This document shows, piece after piece, positions 1 through 9,973 of a stretch of DNA of 50,167 bases (its first letter is position 1; each line of letters begins with the position of its first letter). This DNA comes from a virus. Both the position numbers and the translations under genes were made by a program. The stretch lies in the IMG/VR virus record IMGVR_UViG_3300025695_000018, positions 1-50,167 of that record; one strand, written 5' to 3'. Below the pieces are notes generated by a model. It was given only the letters and a program-made list of their open reading frames with translations. It did not search any database and had not been told where the DNA came from.

Positions 1-583
1 GTTTTGTCCCACAATAAAAGGTGATTAATTGTTTACCATTGTATCTCGTATTTCTAATTACAAATGGGACACCATCACCGGCTTGAAATAATGTAGTAGC
101 ACTAAACTCTTCATTGTAATACGACATGGTCTGACCTGTAACATTACTCGAAGCGTAACTCAAATAGGCAGTCCAATTATATGTGAATGCACTCTTACTA
201 ACAAAAGGAACATGACCCTCAACAGCAGACGTTCTAAAGAAGTTAAACTCATCAAACTGAGGGTACCCTCTCCACACACCAGTCTGAACAGACGTGACGG
301 GGTCTAAATAATATAAATCGTTCTTAAAAGGTGTGTAATTTGTAGAACCTGAAATAACATTATTAAATATATTTGTAATCTTTCCCGTAATCCTAAATGT
401 CGAACTCTGTTGTCTCTCTTGGTCAAACCTCTCAGCCAAATTAAGAATTACCGTCCTGTCACCATCGACCATAGTTCTTCTATCACCATTTAGTCCAATA
501 GATAACGTGATGTCCTCAGTAGGTGCACCTTTATATCTATCCTCACTTGGTACTATCCTTATATTGTTTGGTTCCTTACTCAC
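1..583 (-). CDS. Partial tail/baseplate-type protein (N-terminal 194 residues)
   Basis: An open frame runs off the left edge. Read on the minus strand it starts with GTG at 583 and begins VSKEPNNIRIVPSEDRYKG; no stop occurs in the remaining 194 codons. The GTG overlaps the TGA stop of the 1731-aa gene upstream in a GTGA arrangement, which suggests translational coupling and supports this start although there is no obvious Shine-Dalgarno sequence. The visible part is polar, rich in Asn, Thr, Phe and Tyr, and lacks a signal peptide or membrane segment, as expected for a beta-rich virion protein. I do not recognise the family. Its place after the 1731-aa tail protein and the gp6/gp25 genes makes a baseplate or tail-fibre role likely, but that is inference from context only. 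Confidence 0.8.
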   Translation of the reverse strand, partial: MSKEPNNIRIVPSEDRYKGAPTEDITLSIGLNGDRRTMVDGDRTVILNLAERFDQERQQSSTFRITGKITNIFNNVISGSTNYTPFKNDLYYLDPVTSVQTGVWRGYPQFDEFNFFRTSAVEGHVPFVSKSAFTYNWTAYLSYASSNVTGQTMSYYNEEFSATTLFQAGDGVPFVIRNTRYNGKQLITFYCGTK

Positions 584-3500
584 AATGTATCTTGATTTAA
601 TACAAATTTATCAATGAACCTATTCATAGAACTATTACCCTTTCTTAACCCAAAGTAGAAGAAGTATGGTGAACCTAACATAAATTTATTAGGTCTACTT
701 GTCATACTAATTTTTGGTTGTATCTCGTTACCCACAATTTCAGAGTTATAAATGAAACCAGGTCTTCTTGTTGACGGTGAAGACCCATCTGAATTAAATT
801 CAGGACCAGGTAACATCCTATCTATAGATTGGTAATTAATAGAACCAATACCATCCCCACCAGCACTTCTCTTAGTCACCCAATCATTAACATCAGTTCC
901 AAAAATAGTTGTTGGACCACCATAAAGTTCCCATTTATAGAACGGAACCTCTTGGTCATTGTGTCCATAATAATCGTATAGGAAACTACCATTAATATCT
1001 TGGAAGGTAAATCTACCCGGTGTAATCATATCTCGGTTAACAGTATTCGCTTGGAAGAATACACCCAATGTCGGGTCTCCGTTTACCTCATAATATAATA
1101 CATCATCATCAGTATAGTTAGAACCTAAATACGGAATAACACCATACTCAGAATTAATACTAATAAGTTGTGCTATATCACCATCTAATCTACTATTATC
1201 TCTTGAGAATAAACGAGCAATTGATGCGTCACCTAATCCGAATATTTGATTCCAAAAACCTGAACTCGTCAATCTTGATATCGCAAATAATTGCATAATA
1301 TCGGACGTGTCGTTGTATGATGAAGTTTTAACCGTATCCACAATATATCCTTGGAATTCAGGGTTATAACACAACTCTTTGATAAACTCATCTCTTGGTC
1401 CTAAATCCATAATAGTAGTAGGATTACCTAAGAACTTTTTATTCGCAGCGTTACTTTGTCCTAAAATATTATCCTGAGGTTCGTTATCTCTACCAATAAA
1501 CCCATTATTATATGGTGTCGCTCTGTAGAAGAATGAATTGTTTTGAGTCTGATACACAATCGTATCTTCACAGTATTGATACTCAGGGTTCGTTAAGAAC
1601 TTACTACTGTTAATATCATTACTATATATGTCGTCTTTTTGGAATGCAAACATATATAATGAACCATTAACCCAGTTGTTAACAAAACTCAAAGAAACCA
1701 CATTATTACAAAGAGCAAACATCATTCTAAATCTTGCCTTCCATTCAGCAATAGATTGGAAGTCTTCACCAATAGCGAAGTTCTTAGTAATTAGATAATA
1801 ACAACCACCATACATTTTCTTAACGGTCTTAGCATTATCAACGTAGTAACATCTATCATCGGATGGTTGGACACCAATTGAGTATCCTGAACCCGAATAA
1901 CACTCCAACGGAACCATTCCCTCACATGAGAAGGTTTGATTAATCTGTGTAGCAATTGCACCTGCGTCTTCATTGAAATCATCACCTTCACCACCAAGAC
2001 TTTCAACACCAGTACTAATACCTGTAACCTCACCATCTTCAGATACTTTGTAAACCATAAATTTAGAATTTTGATGTAAGGCAAATCTAAAATTATGTTT
2101 ATCCGATGTCGGTAATCTATCTGACCTCATTAAGATATACTCATTATCAGACATAGCAATAGTATGATTAGGATATAATCTATAATACGTTGGTGACATG
2201 AATACATAATCAGTTGGCACATTAGGTGTCCCATCTTTACAGAATATTGCACCTACCCCTTCAACAATTTCCTCATCATAATAACCCCACTCGTAATTAT
2301 TTCCACTAATCATACGGTCCCAACTACCACTATCAGAAACTCTAACTGCATTATCTGTTGTTGAGATTGAATTACCTAAACTCTTAGTGGACCCAACATA
2401 CATACCAATCTGTTCCTTATCTTTAACAGAGTAAGCATTATAATGACGATGTAATTTAGTTGTATAACTTTGGTAATCACTCTGTGATGGAGTATATGTA
2501 AATGACTTAAAGTATAATCTTCTATACCCACTATTATCTGTAGAGTTATTTGTTGTTAACTCATCATGTCTAATAACGGCTTTATTATTAGAAGACGAAT
2601 ACGGTTGAATCGGTAAATTCAAATAATACCTACCTCTAACCTTAACCGAACCGTTGAATGATGTCCCACCATATAGTTTAGTTAACTCATATTCAATATC
2701 TTGTTTTGGGGTATTAACATCCACACCCCTTACTAAGAATACAATAACCAAATCTTTCCAACCATTATTCAGTTGGATATTAGGGGCATTTATTTCAAAT
2801 TTACCATTATCAAAAGTACCAGTAGAATCATCAGGATATTCATCAGGGTTATCTCCACCTGTTTTTTCGACTTTCTGCCAACCAAACAAATATCTTTGTG
2901 CAAAACTATTACTGTAGGACGAACCATACCCCGAAACCATATCACCATTAGGTAAATTCTGAGAAATATTATGATAATCCCCTACAGTGGTTGCCGTAAC
3001 TACTTGGAAGTATTCAACATCAGATACAAATTTATATGTAATATTCTGAGAACCACCAGTAATTTCATAATTAGTGGAAGTCGACGCTTGATTTGTCGAC
3101 ATGTATGGAACCGTAATATTCGCAATACCATTTGAATTAAATGTAGTGTTACCTGTTATATTAGTATTTACGTTAGGGTCAGTAGAGTTATCAGGATTCT
3201 GAAACGATATTAACTGCCCCGCAGGATAATTACCTATTTCACTAGGGTCTACCATCATCATCAAAACATTATCTGTGTGTGATTTTGATGAGTTAATCGG
3301 TAAATTCTTATTAACTTTAACCTTTATAGAGTTCCACCCACCGTGGTCATGATATTTCGCTTTAGCATTAAATAAGTTAAATTTTTCAGCCAATGGTAAG
3401 TCTCTCGACCTAAACTTTTTACTGGTTGATGCGTTATAATCTTTATCAGTAAACGGTGCTCTTGAAAATTCCTCTTCTTCATCAGTTTCTAATCCAGCCA

Positions 3501-5775
3501 TGACAGATTGAAACCCACTTGTATATTTACTACTCCAACCTTCTCTAACCTCATCATTTCTATCTACCGCATTTATTCTATTAAAGAATGTAGTAGAGTT
3601 TACGTCCACCAAACTTGATATGTTAGAATTTATAATTTCATCTTCATTTATTGAATCATTTTCACCTGCGTCACGTCCTTCACATGCACAAGCCTGACAC
3701 TCAGGATATGATAAGTTTGGTAAAGGAATAGCGGATAACGGACATTTCTTTTGTAACGTAATTGGCGTATATGTTGGACAATTTATTTTACTACCCTGAC
3801 CTATTAACCACGCCAACCCTTTAAAAATATTACATATGATAATAATAACCCCAAATAATACGGACAGTATAACACCTAACAATAATCTCAATATTGGCCA
3901 TAAAAAACAGATGACGTGACCGATAACCGTCAACGATAAAAGTACTGGTGTGAAAATTGTCAGTAATAAATTGATAATTAAGAACAACAAGTTGAAGTTC
4001 CTAACACCATCATTAACAGGGAATTTATTAGTATCACCCTCACACCCTCTATCTAACACCTCTTTAATACCTAAGAACCTCGCACGACCATAACCTTTTC
4101 TATACTCATCAATCAATTGTGATGTAGTATATACCTTATTGTAATTCATCATATAGAATGAATCCTCACATGCTATTGCCGCGTTCTTATCAGCATAGTC
4201 ATTCCAATCTAAAGAAAACGCATATGACTTTTGAAATTGGATGTAGTCATAGTCAAACTTCTCAACTTCAATAGTTGCATTATTACCAACGACCACATTA
4301 CCATTTGTAGTTGTCTTTTTGGTAACAGTTATCGTTACATTACCACCCGATGGGAAATCAATCCATTTTTGTGTTTGTAAAATATTATTAACATACACTT
4401 CAATCTTTTCCGTATCACCGTTTGGTTTAACATATATAGATTGATTAGCTCCAATCGTAATAGTCTTAGACTCAACAACCTGAGTAGTATCAAAGAAATC
4501 AACGTTAGTAATAATTGATGAACTCTTAGTTGAAGGGTCTACTCCTGAATTTGCAGTAGTCCCTGTCCATCCATGTTCCCTGATTTGTGGAACAATAAAA
4601 TTGGCTCTTTGAATCTCCCCTCTAATTGGGAATAACGCATCCCCATTGATTGCAGGACCATTCTCCTCTGATTGATATTTTACCTTAAACCTGTATTTAC
4701 CCTTAGTCGGAACACCTATAGATGGGTCATTAGAGATTACTGTCTCACCATACTCATTGGTAACAACGTAATCTAAGTTCATCGGAACATCCACAACAAA
4801 GGTCCCGTCTCCATCAATTACTTTACCACCATTTAACAGTTGGTATTGTTCCAATATTGGGTCACCATTTTCATCGATATCAATGGTCTGTCTAACGGCT
4901 AAAATTTCACCAGGACCAGTAGATAAATTACATAAGTCACCTTGTTCTGTTCTCGGTTTACAATTTTTCTTGATTGGTCTGTTGTCATTATCAGAAAAAA
5001 TTGAACCCATAAAGACCGACGTTGGTTGTATTTCAATACCCAAGTCCCTTAAATCAAAGTCCGTTCTTGTGATACCAATATTACATAGGTCTTCTTGACC
5101 CCAAAATGGTGTTACATCAATATCTTTAACACTATTAATAATCTGAGGTAAAGCATTAAGATTTTCAGAAGCTTTGAAGTTGGTTCCGTCAAACTGCTCG
5201 GCAACACCCATATTCATTCTTATCAAATCCTGAGGTCTCAAAGAGAAACAACCCATATCTGATAAGTCTAAATCCATCATAATCTTTTGACTACCTAATG
5301 GAACACCAGTAATCATAAAGTCACCACTGTCATTGGTCTTTACAACATACTTGTAGTATTTTTCATAGATTTCTAATACCTCATTCCTTGTTAAAACATC
5401 ACCTCTCGATGGGAATGTTCCTGTCGGTGTGTGTCCACCATACTGTTTCTCATAAGGTAAAAGATTGTAACGATACCCATCTTCATTTTTATCGACAGGT
5501 GACGTGTATGGGTATAAGGCTGATATTACAGGGTCTTCTAAGTCCATCTCCTCAACAGGAACGAATATAGATATCTTCGCATTAGCAATACCGAAACCAC
5601 TATTACCAACAACACGACCCACAACCACACCATAATCGGCACAGAATTGTGAGTAAACATCCTCTTGTCTTAATTTGAGAGATAAAATTTCGAGAAAATC
5701 AAAATCTTGTTCAATATTAACACGGATGTTTTGGTCGGTCCCTAATTTTGTTCTAATCCTATAAGACTTAGCCAT
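580..5775 (-). CDS. Very large tail/baseplate protein with internal membrane-type segment
   Basis: A 1731-residue protein beginning MAKSYRIRTKLGTDQNIRVN. Residues about 45-175 resemble a carboxypeptidase-regulatory/Cna-B-like beta sandwich (a VVGRVVGNSGFGIANAKISI strand pattern, then a TNDSGDFMITGVPLG turn), a fold common in phage appendages. Residues about 593-659 are almost entirely hydrophobic, long enough for two or three membrane-spanning helices. They are followed by a Cys-rich stretch (NC, KKC, PEC, CACEG) that could bind metal or form disulfides. The remaining 1000 residues are polar, Asn/Ser/Tyr-rich and beta-like. The gene lies just downstream of gp25 and gp6 and is coupled to the next gene by GTGA, so a baseplate or tail-tip role is likely. 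The exact function is unknown. A hydrophobic segment in a virion protein hints at membrane contact or penetration during infection. Confidence 0.85.
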   Translation of the reverse strand: MAKSYRIRTKLGTDQNIRVNIEQDFDFLEILSLKLRQEDVYSQFCADYGVVVGRVVGNSGFGIANAKISIFVPVEEMDLEDPVISALYPYTSPVDKNEDGYRYNLLPYEKQYGGHTPTGTFPSRGDVLTRNEVLEIYEKYYKYVVKTNDSGDFMITGVPLGSQKIMMDLDLSDMGCFSLRPQDLIRMNMGVAEQFDGTNFKASENLNALPQIINSVKDIDVTPFWGQEDLCNIGITRTDFDLRDLGIEIQPTSVFMGSIFSDNDNRPIKKNCKPRTEQGDLCNLSTGPGEILAVRQTIDIDENGDPILEQYQLLNGGKVIDGDGTFVVDVPMNLDYVVTNEYGETVISNDPSIGVPTKGKYRFKVKYQSEENGPAINGDALFPIRGEIQRANFIVPQIREHGWTGTTANSGVDPSTKSSSIITNVDFFDTTQVVESKTITIGANQSIYVKPNGDTEKIEVYVNNILQTQKWIDFPSGGNVTITVTKKTTTNGNVVVGNNATIEVEKFDYDYIQFQKSYAFSLDWNDYADKNAAIACEDSFYMMNYNKVYTTSQLIDEYRKGYGRARFLGIKEVLDRGCEGDTNKFPVNDGVRNFNLLFLIINLLLTIFTPVLLSLTVIGHVICFLWPILRLLLGVILSVLFGVIIIICNIFKGLAWLIGQGSKINCPTYTPITLQKKCPLSAIPLPNLSYPECQACACEGRDAGENDSINEDEIINSNISSLVDVNSTTFFNRINAVDRNDEVREGWSSKYTSGFQSVMAGLETDEEEEFSRAPFTDKDYNASTSKKFRSRDLPLAEKFNLFNAKAKYHDHGGWNSIKVKVNKNLPINSSKSHTDNVLMMMVDPSEIGNYPAGQLISFQNPDNSTDPNVNTNITGNTTFNSNGIANITVPYMSTNQASTSTNYEITGGSQNITYKFVSDVEYFQVVTATTVGDYHNISQNLPNGDMVSGYGSSYSNSFAQRYLFGWQKVEKTGGDNPDEYPDDSTGTFDNGKFEINAPNIQLNNGWKDLVIVFLVRGVDVNTPKQDIEYELTKLYGGTSFNGSVKVRGRYYLNLPIQPYSSSNNKAVIRHDELTTNNSTDNSGYRRLYFKSFTYTPSQSDYQSYTTKLHRHYNAYSVKDKEQIGMYVGSTKSLGNSISTTDNAVRVSDSGSWDRMISGNNYEWGYYDEEIVEGVGAIFCKDGTPNVPTDYVFMSPTYYRLYPNHTIAMSDNEYILMRSDRLPTSDKHNFRFALHQNSKFMVYKVSEDGEVTGISTGVESLGGEGDDFNEDAGAIATQINQTFSCEGMVPLECYSGSGYSIGVQPSDDRCYYVDNAKTVKKMYGGCYYLITKNFAIGEDFQSIAEWKARFRMMFALCNNVVSLSFVNNWVNGSLYMFAFQKDDIYSNDINSSKFLTNPEYQYCEDTIVYQTQNNSFFYRATPYNNGFIGRDNEPQDNILGQSNAANKKFLGNPTTIMDLGPRDEFIKELCYNPEFQGYIVDTVKTSSYNDTSDIMQLFAISRLTSSGFWNQIFGLGDASIARLFSRDNSRLDGDIAQLISINSEYGVIPYLGSNYTDDDVLYYEVNGDPTLGVFFQANTVNRDMITPGRFTFQDINGSFLYDYYGHNDQEVPFYKWELYGGPTTIFGTDVNDWVTKRSAGGDGIGSINYQSIDRMLPGPEFNSDGSSPSTRRPGFIYNSEIVGNEIQPKISMTSRPNKFMLGSPYFFYFGLRKGNSSMNRFIDKFVLNQDTL

Positions 5776-5789
5776 ATTGTAGTTTTTAG

Positions 5790-5796
5790 ATAAATA
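5790..5796 (-). promoter_or_regulatory. Late-promoter-like TATTTAT motif
   Basis: On the minus strand AAGTATTTATCTAAAAAC lies 14 nt before the ATG of the 1731-aa gene. It matches the motif that recurs before virion genes in this window. Confidence 0.5.
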
Positions 5797-5850
5797 CTTA
5801 TTTATCCATTTTACAATAATAAACCCATAAGTCTTTCTTGTAAATTATTA

Positions 5851-7689
5851 TTACTTAAAGTCGACCGTCTTTAAGTTCTTAACTCTCACCTTAATATCTT
5901 TTTCGGGAAACCTTACTTGATAGATTTGAGTTGGTTCAGCAAAGATTGTATCATCAACTGGTAATATCTTTTTAGTCTCCGCATCTGAATATCTTTGAGA
6001 TGTCTCAGATGATGAATATTGACCACCTGTCTTATTGAAGACTGATAAGTCAGAAACGGAAATAACGCCCGCAACATCTTGGATTCTTCTTCTAATATCG
6101 GACAAGAATACATTTTGACCTAAGTCTCTATCCATCGGAGCCATGACCTGATTTACCTCATCAATAATTTTTGTAATCACCTGACCCTGATTTTGTGCCG
6201 AATCAATAGCTACTGAAATATCAAATTCTAAATCAATTACTTGAGCCACATTTACAGATATATAATCATTTATCATCCTATACTTAGATAGATAGTTGGC
6301 TATGTTTTGTTTCAAGGTGTTCGAAACAGTCTGAGTTAAACTACCATTAGCATCAAATGAAAGAACTTCAATATTAATCTTATTGTCCTTTTCCGTAATC
6401 GCGGTTTTAGCAGGTGCACCGTATTTTCCTGGCATTTTCTTAATCAACGCATTATAGTCGTTTACTGTAACAGCCCTGTTCTGTGATGCAAAGTTAAAGG
6501 TCACCATATTCCTCATCTCTTCAATAGACGGCTGATTAGCACCTCCGATAGCAGCAGTAACATTGTTTACAAATAAAGAATTAACAACTTGTTGGTTAAT
6601 AGAGTTACTTGGTCCCGTAACCGCAAAGTTAATAGTCCCCAATTGATTGATTACATTTACACCTACATTTGATGCATCTCCACCACCAATTCTATATTTT
6701 ACAAATAATGTGGTGTTTGGTGATACTGTCCTACCTAAACCAATATTGTTTTGATAGTCTTGTATTCTCAATGAAACCCCATTTCTTGCGAATTCGGCTA
6801 ACTGGTCGTCAGGTGTTGTTGTTCCTCCACCAAACTGAACTTTCATGAAACCATTAGGCGTATATTCCGTAATAAACCTAAAATCCGTATCAATATACTT
6901 ACCCACCTTGAGACCTGGATTATCGGATACTTTTGTTGAGTCCTCAACAAAAACCGTACTTTCCGCTAACGCATCCATCTCATACCATCTGACCTGTGCA
7001 TTTACAAACTCTGTATATGATGGTGTAGATTGGAATGATGTCCCATCTTTTTGAATGATATCAACAACATTTAAAACATTTTTCTCAGGTAAGAAGAATT
7101 CAAAGAAAGGTCTTACATCATTGTTGTTTATTGTTTTCTTATAAACTTTAGTAATACCATTAACGACAACCTCTCTCTTAGTAATAGTGTAATTAATAAG
7201 TGTATTATTAGAATCGAAGTTAGGAATTTTAGTTCTGTTAGGGTATCCTTCGTTATTGTATTGAGAAGCAAAATCAATGTCGTAAACATTCTCAAATACT
7301 TGACCCGCACCGATAACTTGAGACCCCGCTCTTAGGATACCTAAGTATCTTGTATCTTCTTGGTCACCAGCGGGTGGAACAGTTATTGAAAAATCAACCA
7401 AAGCAACAGAAGGTCTGTTACCTGGAATCTTTAAACCATAAGTTCTGGCAATATTAAAGATAGATGAACGTTGTTGTGCATACTGTAATACTGTTTCTTG
7501 AATACTTCTATCGATATGGTAATTTAAGTTATCACCAATGGCTGCGTTCAAATCCATCAATACCGAATAAACTGCGGCATCGTTGAAGTTGTCAATAAGT
7601 TCAGGATAATACTGTCTTGTATAATTTACGAGGTCCTGTCTTAACCCTTCGAAATCTCTTTCGGTATATGATATTTTTCTATTCGCCAT
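5851..7689 (-). CDS. gp6: Baseplate wedge protein gp6-like (gpJ family)
   Basis: A 612-residue protein close in length to T4 gp6 (660 aa). The N-terminus has the hallmark start of the gp6/baseplate-J family: SYTERDFEGLRQDLVNYTRQ followed by a PELIDNFNDAAVYSVLMDLN-type stretch, in which the host-side domain of the wedge begins. The middle is beta-rich and contains FGGGTTTPDD and a YRIGGGDASNVGVN turn typical of baseplate-J proteins. The C-terminal third (VNDYNALIKKMPGKYGAPAK and later segments) is the alternating alpha/beta part that forms the inner baseplate ring in T4. It lies 6 bp from the gp25 gene, the same pairing as in many contractile tails. A TATTTAA variant of the promoter-like motif lies just before its ATG. 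Confidence 0.92.
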   Translation of the reverse strand: MANRKISYTERDFEGLRQDLVNYTRQYYPELIDNFNDAAVYSVLMDLNAAIGDNLNYHIDRSIQETVLQYAQQRSSIFNIARTYGLKIPGNRPSVALVDFSITVPPAGDQEDTRYLGILRAGSQVIGAGQVFENVYDIDFASQYNNEGYPNRTKIPNFDSNNTLINYTITKREVVVNGITKVYKKTINNNDVRPFFEFFLPEKNVLNVVDIIQKDGTSFQSTPSYTEFVNAQVRWYEMDALAESTVFVEDSTKVSDNPGLKVGKYIDTDFRFITEYTPNGFMKVQFGGGTTTPDDQLAEFARNGVSLRIQDYQNNIGLGRTVSPNTTLFVKYRIGGGDASNVGVNVINQLGTINFAVTGPSNSINQQVVNSLFVNNVTAAIGGANQPSIEEMRNMVTFNFASQNRAVTVNDYNALIKKMPGKYGAPAKTAITEKDNKINIEVLSFDANGSLTQTVSNTLKQNIANYLSKYRMINDYISVNVAQVIDLEFDISVAIDSAQNQGQVITKIIDEVNQVMAPMDRDLGQNVFLSDIRRRIQDVAGVISVSDLSVFNKTGGQYSSSETSQRYSDAETKKILPVDDTIFAEPTQIYQVRFPEKDIKVRVKNLKTVDFK

Positions 7690-7695
7690 ATACTA

Positions 7696-8160
7696 TTAAA
7701 TATTTATGATTACGAAATCTTTGGAATCAAAAGTTCCGTCATTTATTGAATAATCTATTCTTAGTTTTGCAGTATACTCTTCAGTACCTCTACCAGGTAT
7801 TCTATATATTCCACCGATACCTAATTTCTCCTGATTTAATTCTCCCTCGGCCTCTAAATCTTCAAGGTATGGTGTCAATGTAATATTATTAACAGTTAGG
7901 TTAGGAATATACTTTTCTATTGAATTTTTTACATCTTCTTTAATTGCTTCGAAACTTGTACCATCCATCGGTTCAAAAATAAACTCATAAATTCTTGTTC
8001 CAAAGTCAGGTAAATAATACCTACTACCCTTTCGAGTTAGAATTAAATGAAGTAAGTCAGTTCTAATCTCTTCATCCGTTGTTTGTGAAAGAGAAAGATA
8101 CTTACCTTCTTTACTATCCTGAAAAGGAAAATTAATACCGTATGTTTTACCGTTAGCCAT
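7696..8160 (-). CDS. gp25: Baseplate wedge protein gp25-like
   Basis: A 154-residue protein of the gp25/GPW family, close in length to T4 gp25 (132 aa). Visible hallmarks are the N-terminal YGINFPFQDS followed by SLSQTTDEEIRTDLLHLILT and RKGSRYYLPDFGTRIYEFIF. This is the family core (an I.....I..LL.T..G.R...P.FG......F pattern), and family members link the sheath initiator region to the gp6 ring. The C-terminal half continues with an NLTVNNITLTPY strand and ends in DSKDFVIINI. Old descriptions call the family a lysozyme, but no catalytic signature is visible, so a structural role is preferred. The gene is first in a unit with gp6 and the 1731-aa gene, directly after the hairpin terminator that follows nrdA. 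Confidence 0.93.
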   Translation of the reverse strand: MANGKTYGINFPFQDSKEGKYLSLSQTTDEEIRTDLLHLILTRKGSRYYLPDFGTRIYEFIFEPMDGTSFEAIKEDVKNSIEKYIPNLTVNNITLTPYLEDLEAEGELNQEKLGIGGIYRIPGRGTEEYTAKLRIDYSINDGTFDSKDFVIINI

Positions 8161-8165
8161 TACCT

Positions 8166-8172
8166 ATAAATA
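8166..8172 (-). promoter_or_regulatory. Late-promoter-like TATTTAT motif before gp25
   Basis: Minus-strand AAAGTATTTATAGGTAATG: the motif ends only 5 nt before the start codon. If it is a -10 element the transcript would be almost leaderless. It lies between the nrdA terminator and the first codon of gp25, as expected for a promoter that begins the baseplate unit. Confidence 0.5.
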
Positions 8173-8195
8173 CTTTAACAATATAAATTATAAAA

Positions 8196-8219
8196 AAAAG
8201 AGGACCGAAGTCCTCTTTT
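8196..8219 (-). terminator. Rho-independent terminator after nrdA (UUCG tetraloop)
   Basis: On the minus strand a perfect 10-bp stem, AAAAGAGGAC paired with GTCCTCTTTT, encloses a TTCG loop closed by C-G and runs into eight T residues. The C(UUCG)G tetraloop is exceptionally stable. It lies 27 bp past the nrdA stop and separates the nucleotide/replication unit from gp25. The flanking A-run would let it work in the other direction too, but no plus-strand gene ends here. Confidence 0.9.
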
Positions 8220-8246
8220 ATATTTGTTGTTTGTTAAAAATAACAA

Positions 8247-9953
8247 TTAACCTTCACAAGCAACACACTGTAAGTCATTCAAATTCAATTTCTTTCTTGC
8301 GAAAGCTTGAGCCGAATTCATTGAGTGTTGGTAATATAATGTCTTCACACCCAACTGCCAAGCTTCAATAAGAAGTTTGTTAACATCCCTTGTCGGCATG
8401 TCAGGTGAAATCATTAGGTTTAGTGATTGTGATTGGTCAATATAGTCTTGACGAACCGCAGCTTGATTAATAATTGATGATTGATTAATCTCAGCAAATG
8501 TTCTGAAGATATCCTTTTGTTCGTCACTTAAGAAGTCTAAGTGTTGAACTGAACCATCATTTTGTTTGATACTGTTCCACACCTCTTTAGTATCCTTACC
8601 TAACTCAACCAATACTTTTTTCAATACCGGATTTTTAATGGTTACTTTCATCTTAGCAACATCCTTCACATAACAGTTAGACCAAATCGGTTCAATTGAT
8701 TGTGATACCTGCCCTAAGATAAATGCTGAAGATGTTGTAGGTGCAATTGCATTCAACGTAACATTTCTTCTACCATAACCTTTTAAGTATTCTGGTTCTC
8801 CAAACATTTCAGCCAACTTCTCTGAAGCGGCATATGACTTATCTTTGATAAGTTTGAATACCTCAACATTCAATCTCGCAGTTTCTCTAGTATCAAATGG
8901 TAGACCCTTTGACTGTAATAGTGAGTGCCATCCCAATACACCTAAACCTAACGCTCTTTGTCTCTTAGCGAAGTTATAAGCTTTCTCCAAATAGAAGAAA
9001 CCTCTCCTACCTTCGATAGTTCCGTTATCTCTAATATCCTCAATCTTAGTTAAGAATTCAGTAACAACCGCGTCTAAGAACATAGTCATCGTTTCAACTG
9101 CGTCAGTGTCTTTCCACTCATCGTAGTGCAGAACATTCATTGATGACAATACACAAACGAATGACTCTTCTTCAGAGTTGTGAAGTGCAATCTCTGAACA
9201 AAGGTTAGAGTTGTAAATCTTCGCACCTTTATCTTTGTATACGTCAACTGTCTTGTTATTCATCGTGTCGTGGAACATGATGTATGGGTAACCAATTTCA
9301 CCTCTTCTTTGGATTACTTTAGCCCAAATTGCTCTCTTTTTTTCATCACCAGCAATCATCTCGTTCATAAACTCATCAGTTACAGTAACCGCGTGAGTTA
9401 AATCTTGAATTGGAAAACCTTCCGTACCAATTTCTAAGAACTCCATGATATCAGGGTGCTCCACTGGTAAATATGGTGAGAAACGACCACGACGTGTTGA
9501 CCCTTGAGATATGTTATCTACAACACTCTCGAATAAGTTCATAAAGTGAACCGAACCAGGTGCGAGACCATTGTCAGTAATCTCAGCACCTCTTTCTCTA
9601 ATGTTACCAAAGTAACCAGAGGTACCTCCACCCATCTTACTCATCTCACCAACTTCAGCTTGTGTGTAAAGAATCGACTCAATATTGTCACCAATATTAG
9701 AACCGAAACAACTTACCGGTAGACCTCTCTTCTTACCAAAGTTAGCCCATACAGGTGAAGATAGTGAATACCACCCTTTACCCATATAGTCATAAAATTT
9801 ATCTGCAAACCCTTCAATACCTAACAGATTCTCAGCATAATCTGCAATTGTTCTGATTCTCTGTAACGGTTCTTCACCCTCACTAAGATATCCTCTTTGT
9901 AAGAAGGTGATTGATTCTTCATTAATCCATTCAAATGGTTTTCTATCGCTCAT
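8247..9953 (-). CDS. nrdA: Ribonucleoside-diphosphate reductase class I, alpha subunit
   Basis: Large catalytic subunit that reduces ribonucleoside diphosphates to deoxy forms. It is 568 residues, much shorter than E. coli NrdA (761), because the N-terminal ATP-cone is absent and the sequence starts directly in the catalytic barrel region. Expected catalytic residues are visible: Cys in LPVSCFGSN (redox pair), the NxCxE motif in SNLCSEI (Asn, thiyl-radical Cys, Glu) and Cys in SFVCVLSSMN (second redox Cys). A C-terminal CVACEG supplies the shuttle CxxC pair. Stretches such as KMGGGTSGYFGNIRERG and GSTRRGRFSPYLPVEHPDI are typical of the family. The nrdB gene lies 20 bp upstream, so the two are very likely co-transcribed. 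The missing cone is compensated by a cone on the partner. Confidence 0.96.
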   Translation of the reverse strand: MSDRKPFEWINEESITFLQRGYLSEGEEPLQRIRTIADYAENLLGIEGFADKFYDYMGKGWYSLSSPVWANFGKKRGLPVSCFGSNIGDNIESILYTQAEVGEMSKMGGGTSGYFGNIRERGAEITDNGLAPGSVHFMNLFESVVDNISQGSTRRGRFSPYLPVEHPDIMEFLEIGTEGFPIQDLTHAVTVTDEFMNEMIAGDEKKRAIWAKVIQRRGEIGYPYIMFHDTMNNKTVDVYKDKGAKIYNSNLCSEIALHNSEEESFVCVLSSMNVLHYDEWKDTDAVETMTMFLDAVVTEFLTKIEDIRDNGTIEGRRGFFYLEKAYNFAKRQRALGLGVLGWHSLLQSKGLPFDTRETARLNVEVFKLIKDKSYAASEKLAEMFGEPEYLKGYGRRNVTLNAIAPTTSSAFILGQVSQSIEPIWSNCYVKDVAKMKVTIKNPVLKKVLVELGKDTKEVWNSIKQNDGSVQHLDFLSDEQKDIFRTFAEINQSSIINQAAVRQDYIDQSQSLNLMISPDMPTRDVNKLLIEAWQLGVKTLYYQHSMNSAQAFARKKLNLNDLQCVACEG

Positions 9954-9973
9954 TTTTTTTCTTTTGTTTTTAA

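Noticed and set aside
2654-2955. Two overlapping plus-strand frames of 60-87 codons
   Set aside because: Both are antisense to the continuous 1731-aa frame and have no leader or family resemblance.
7696-8160. gp25-like protein as a lysozyme
   Set aside because: The old family name suggests this, but no catalytic signature is visible and the baseplate context favours a structural role.
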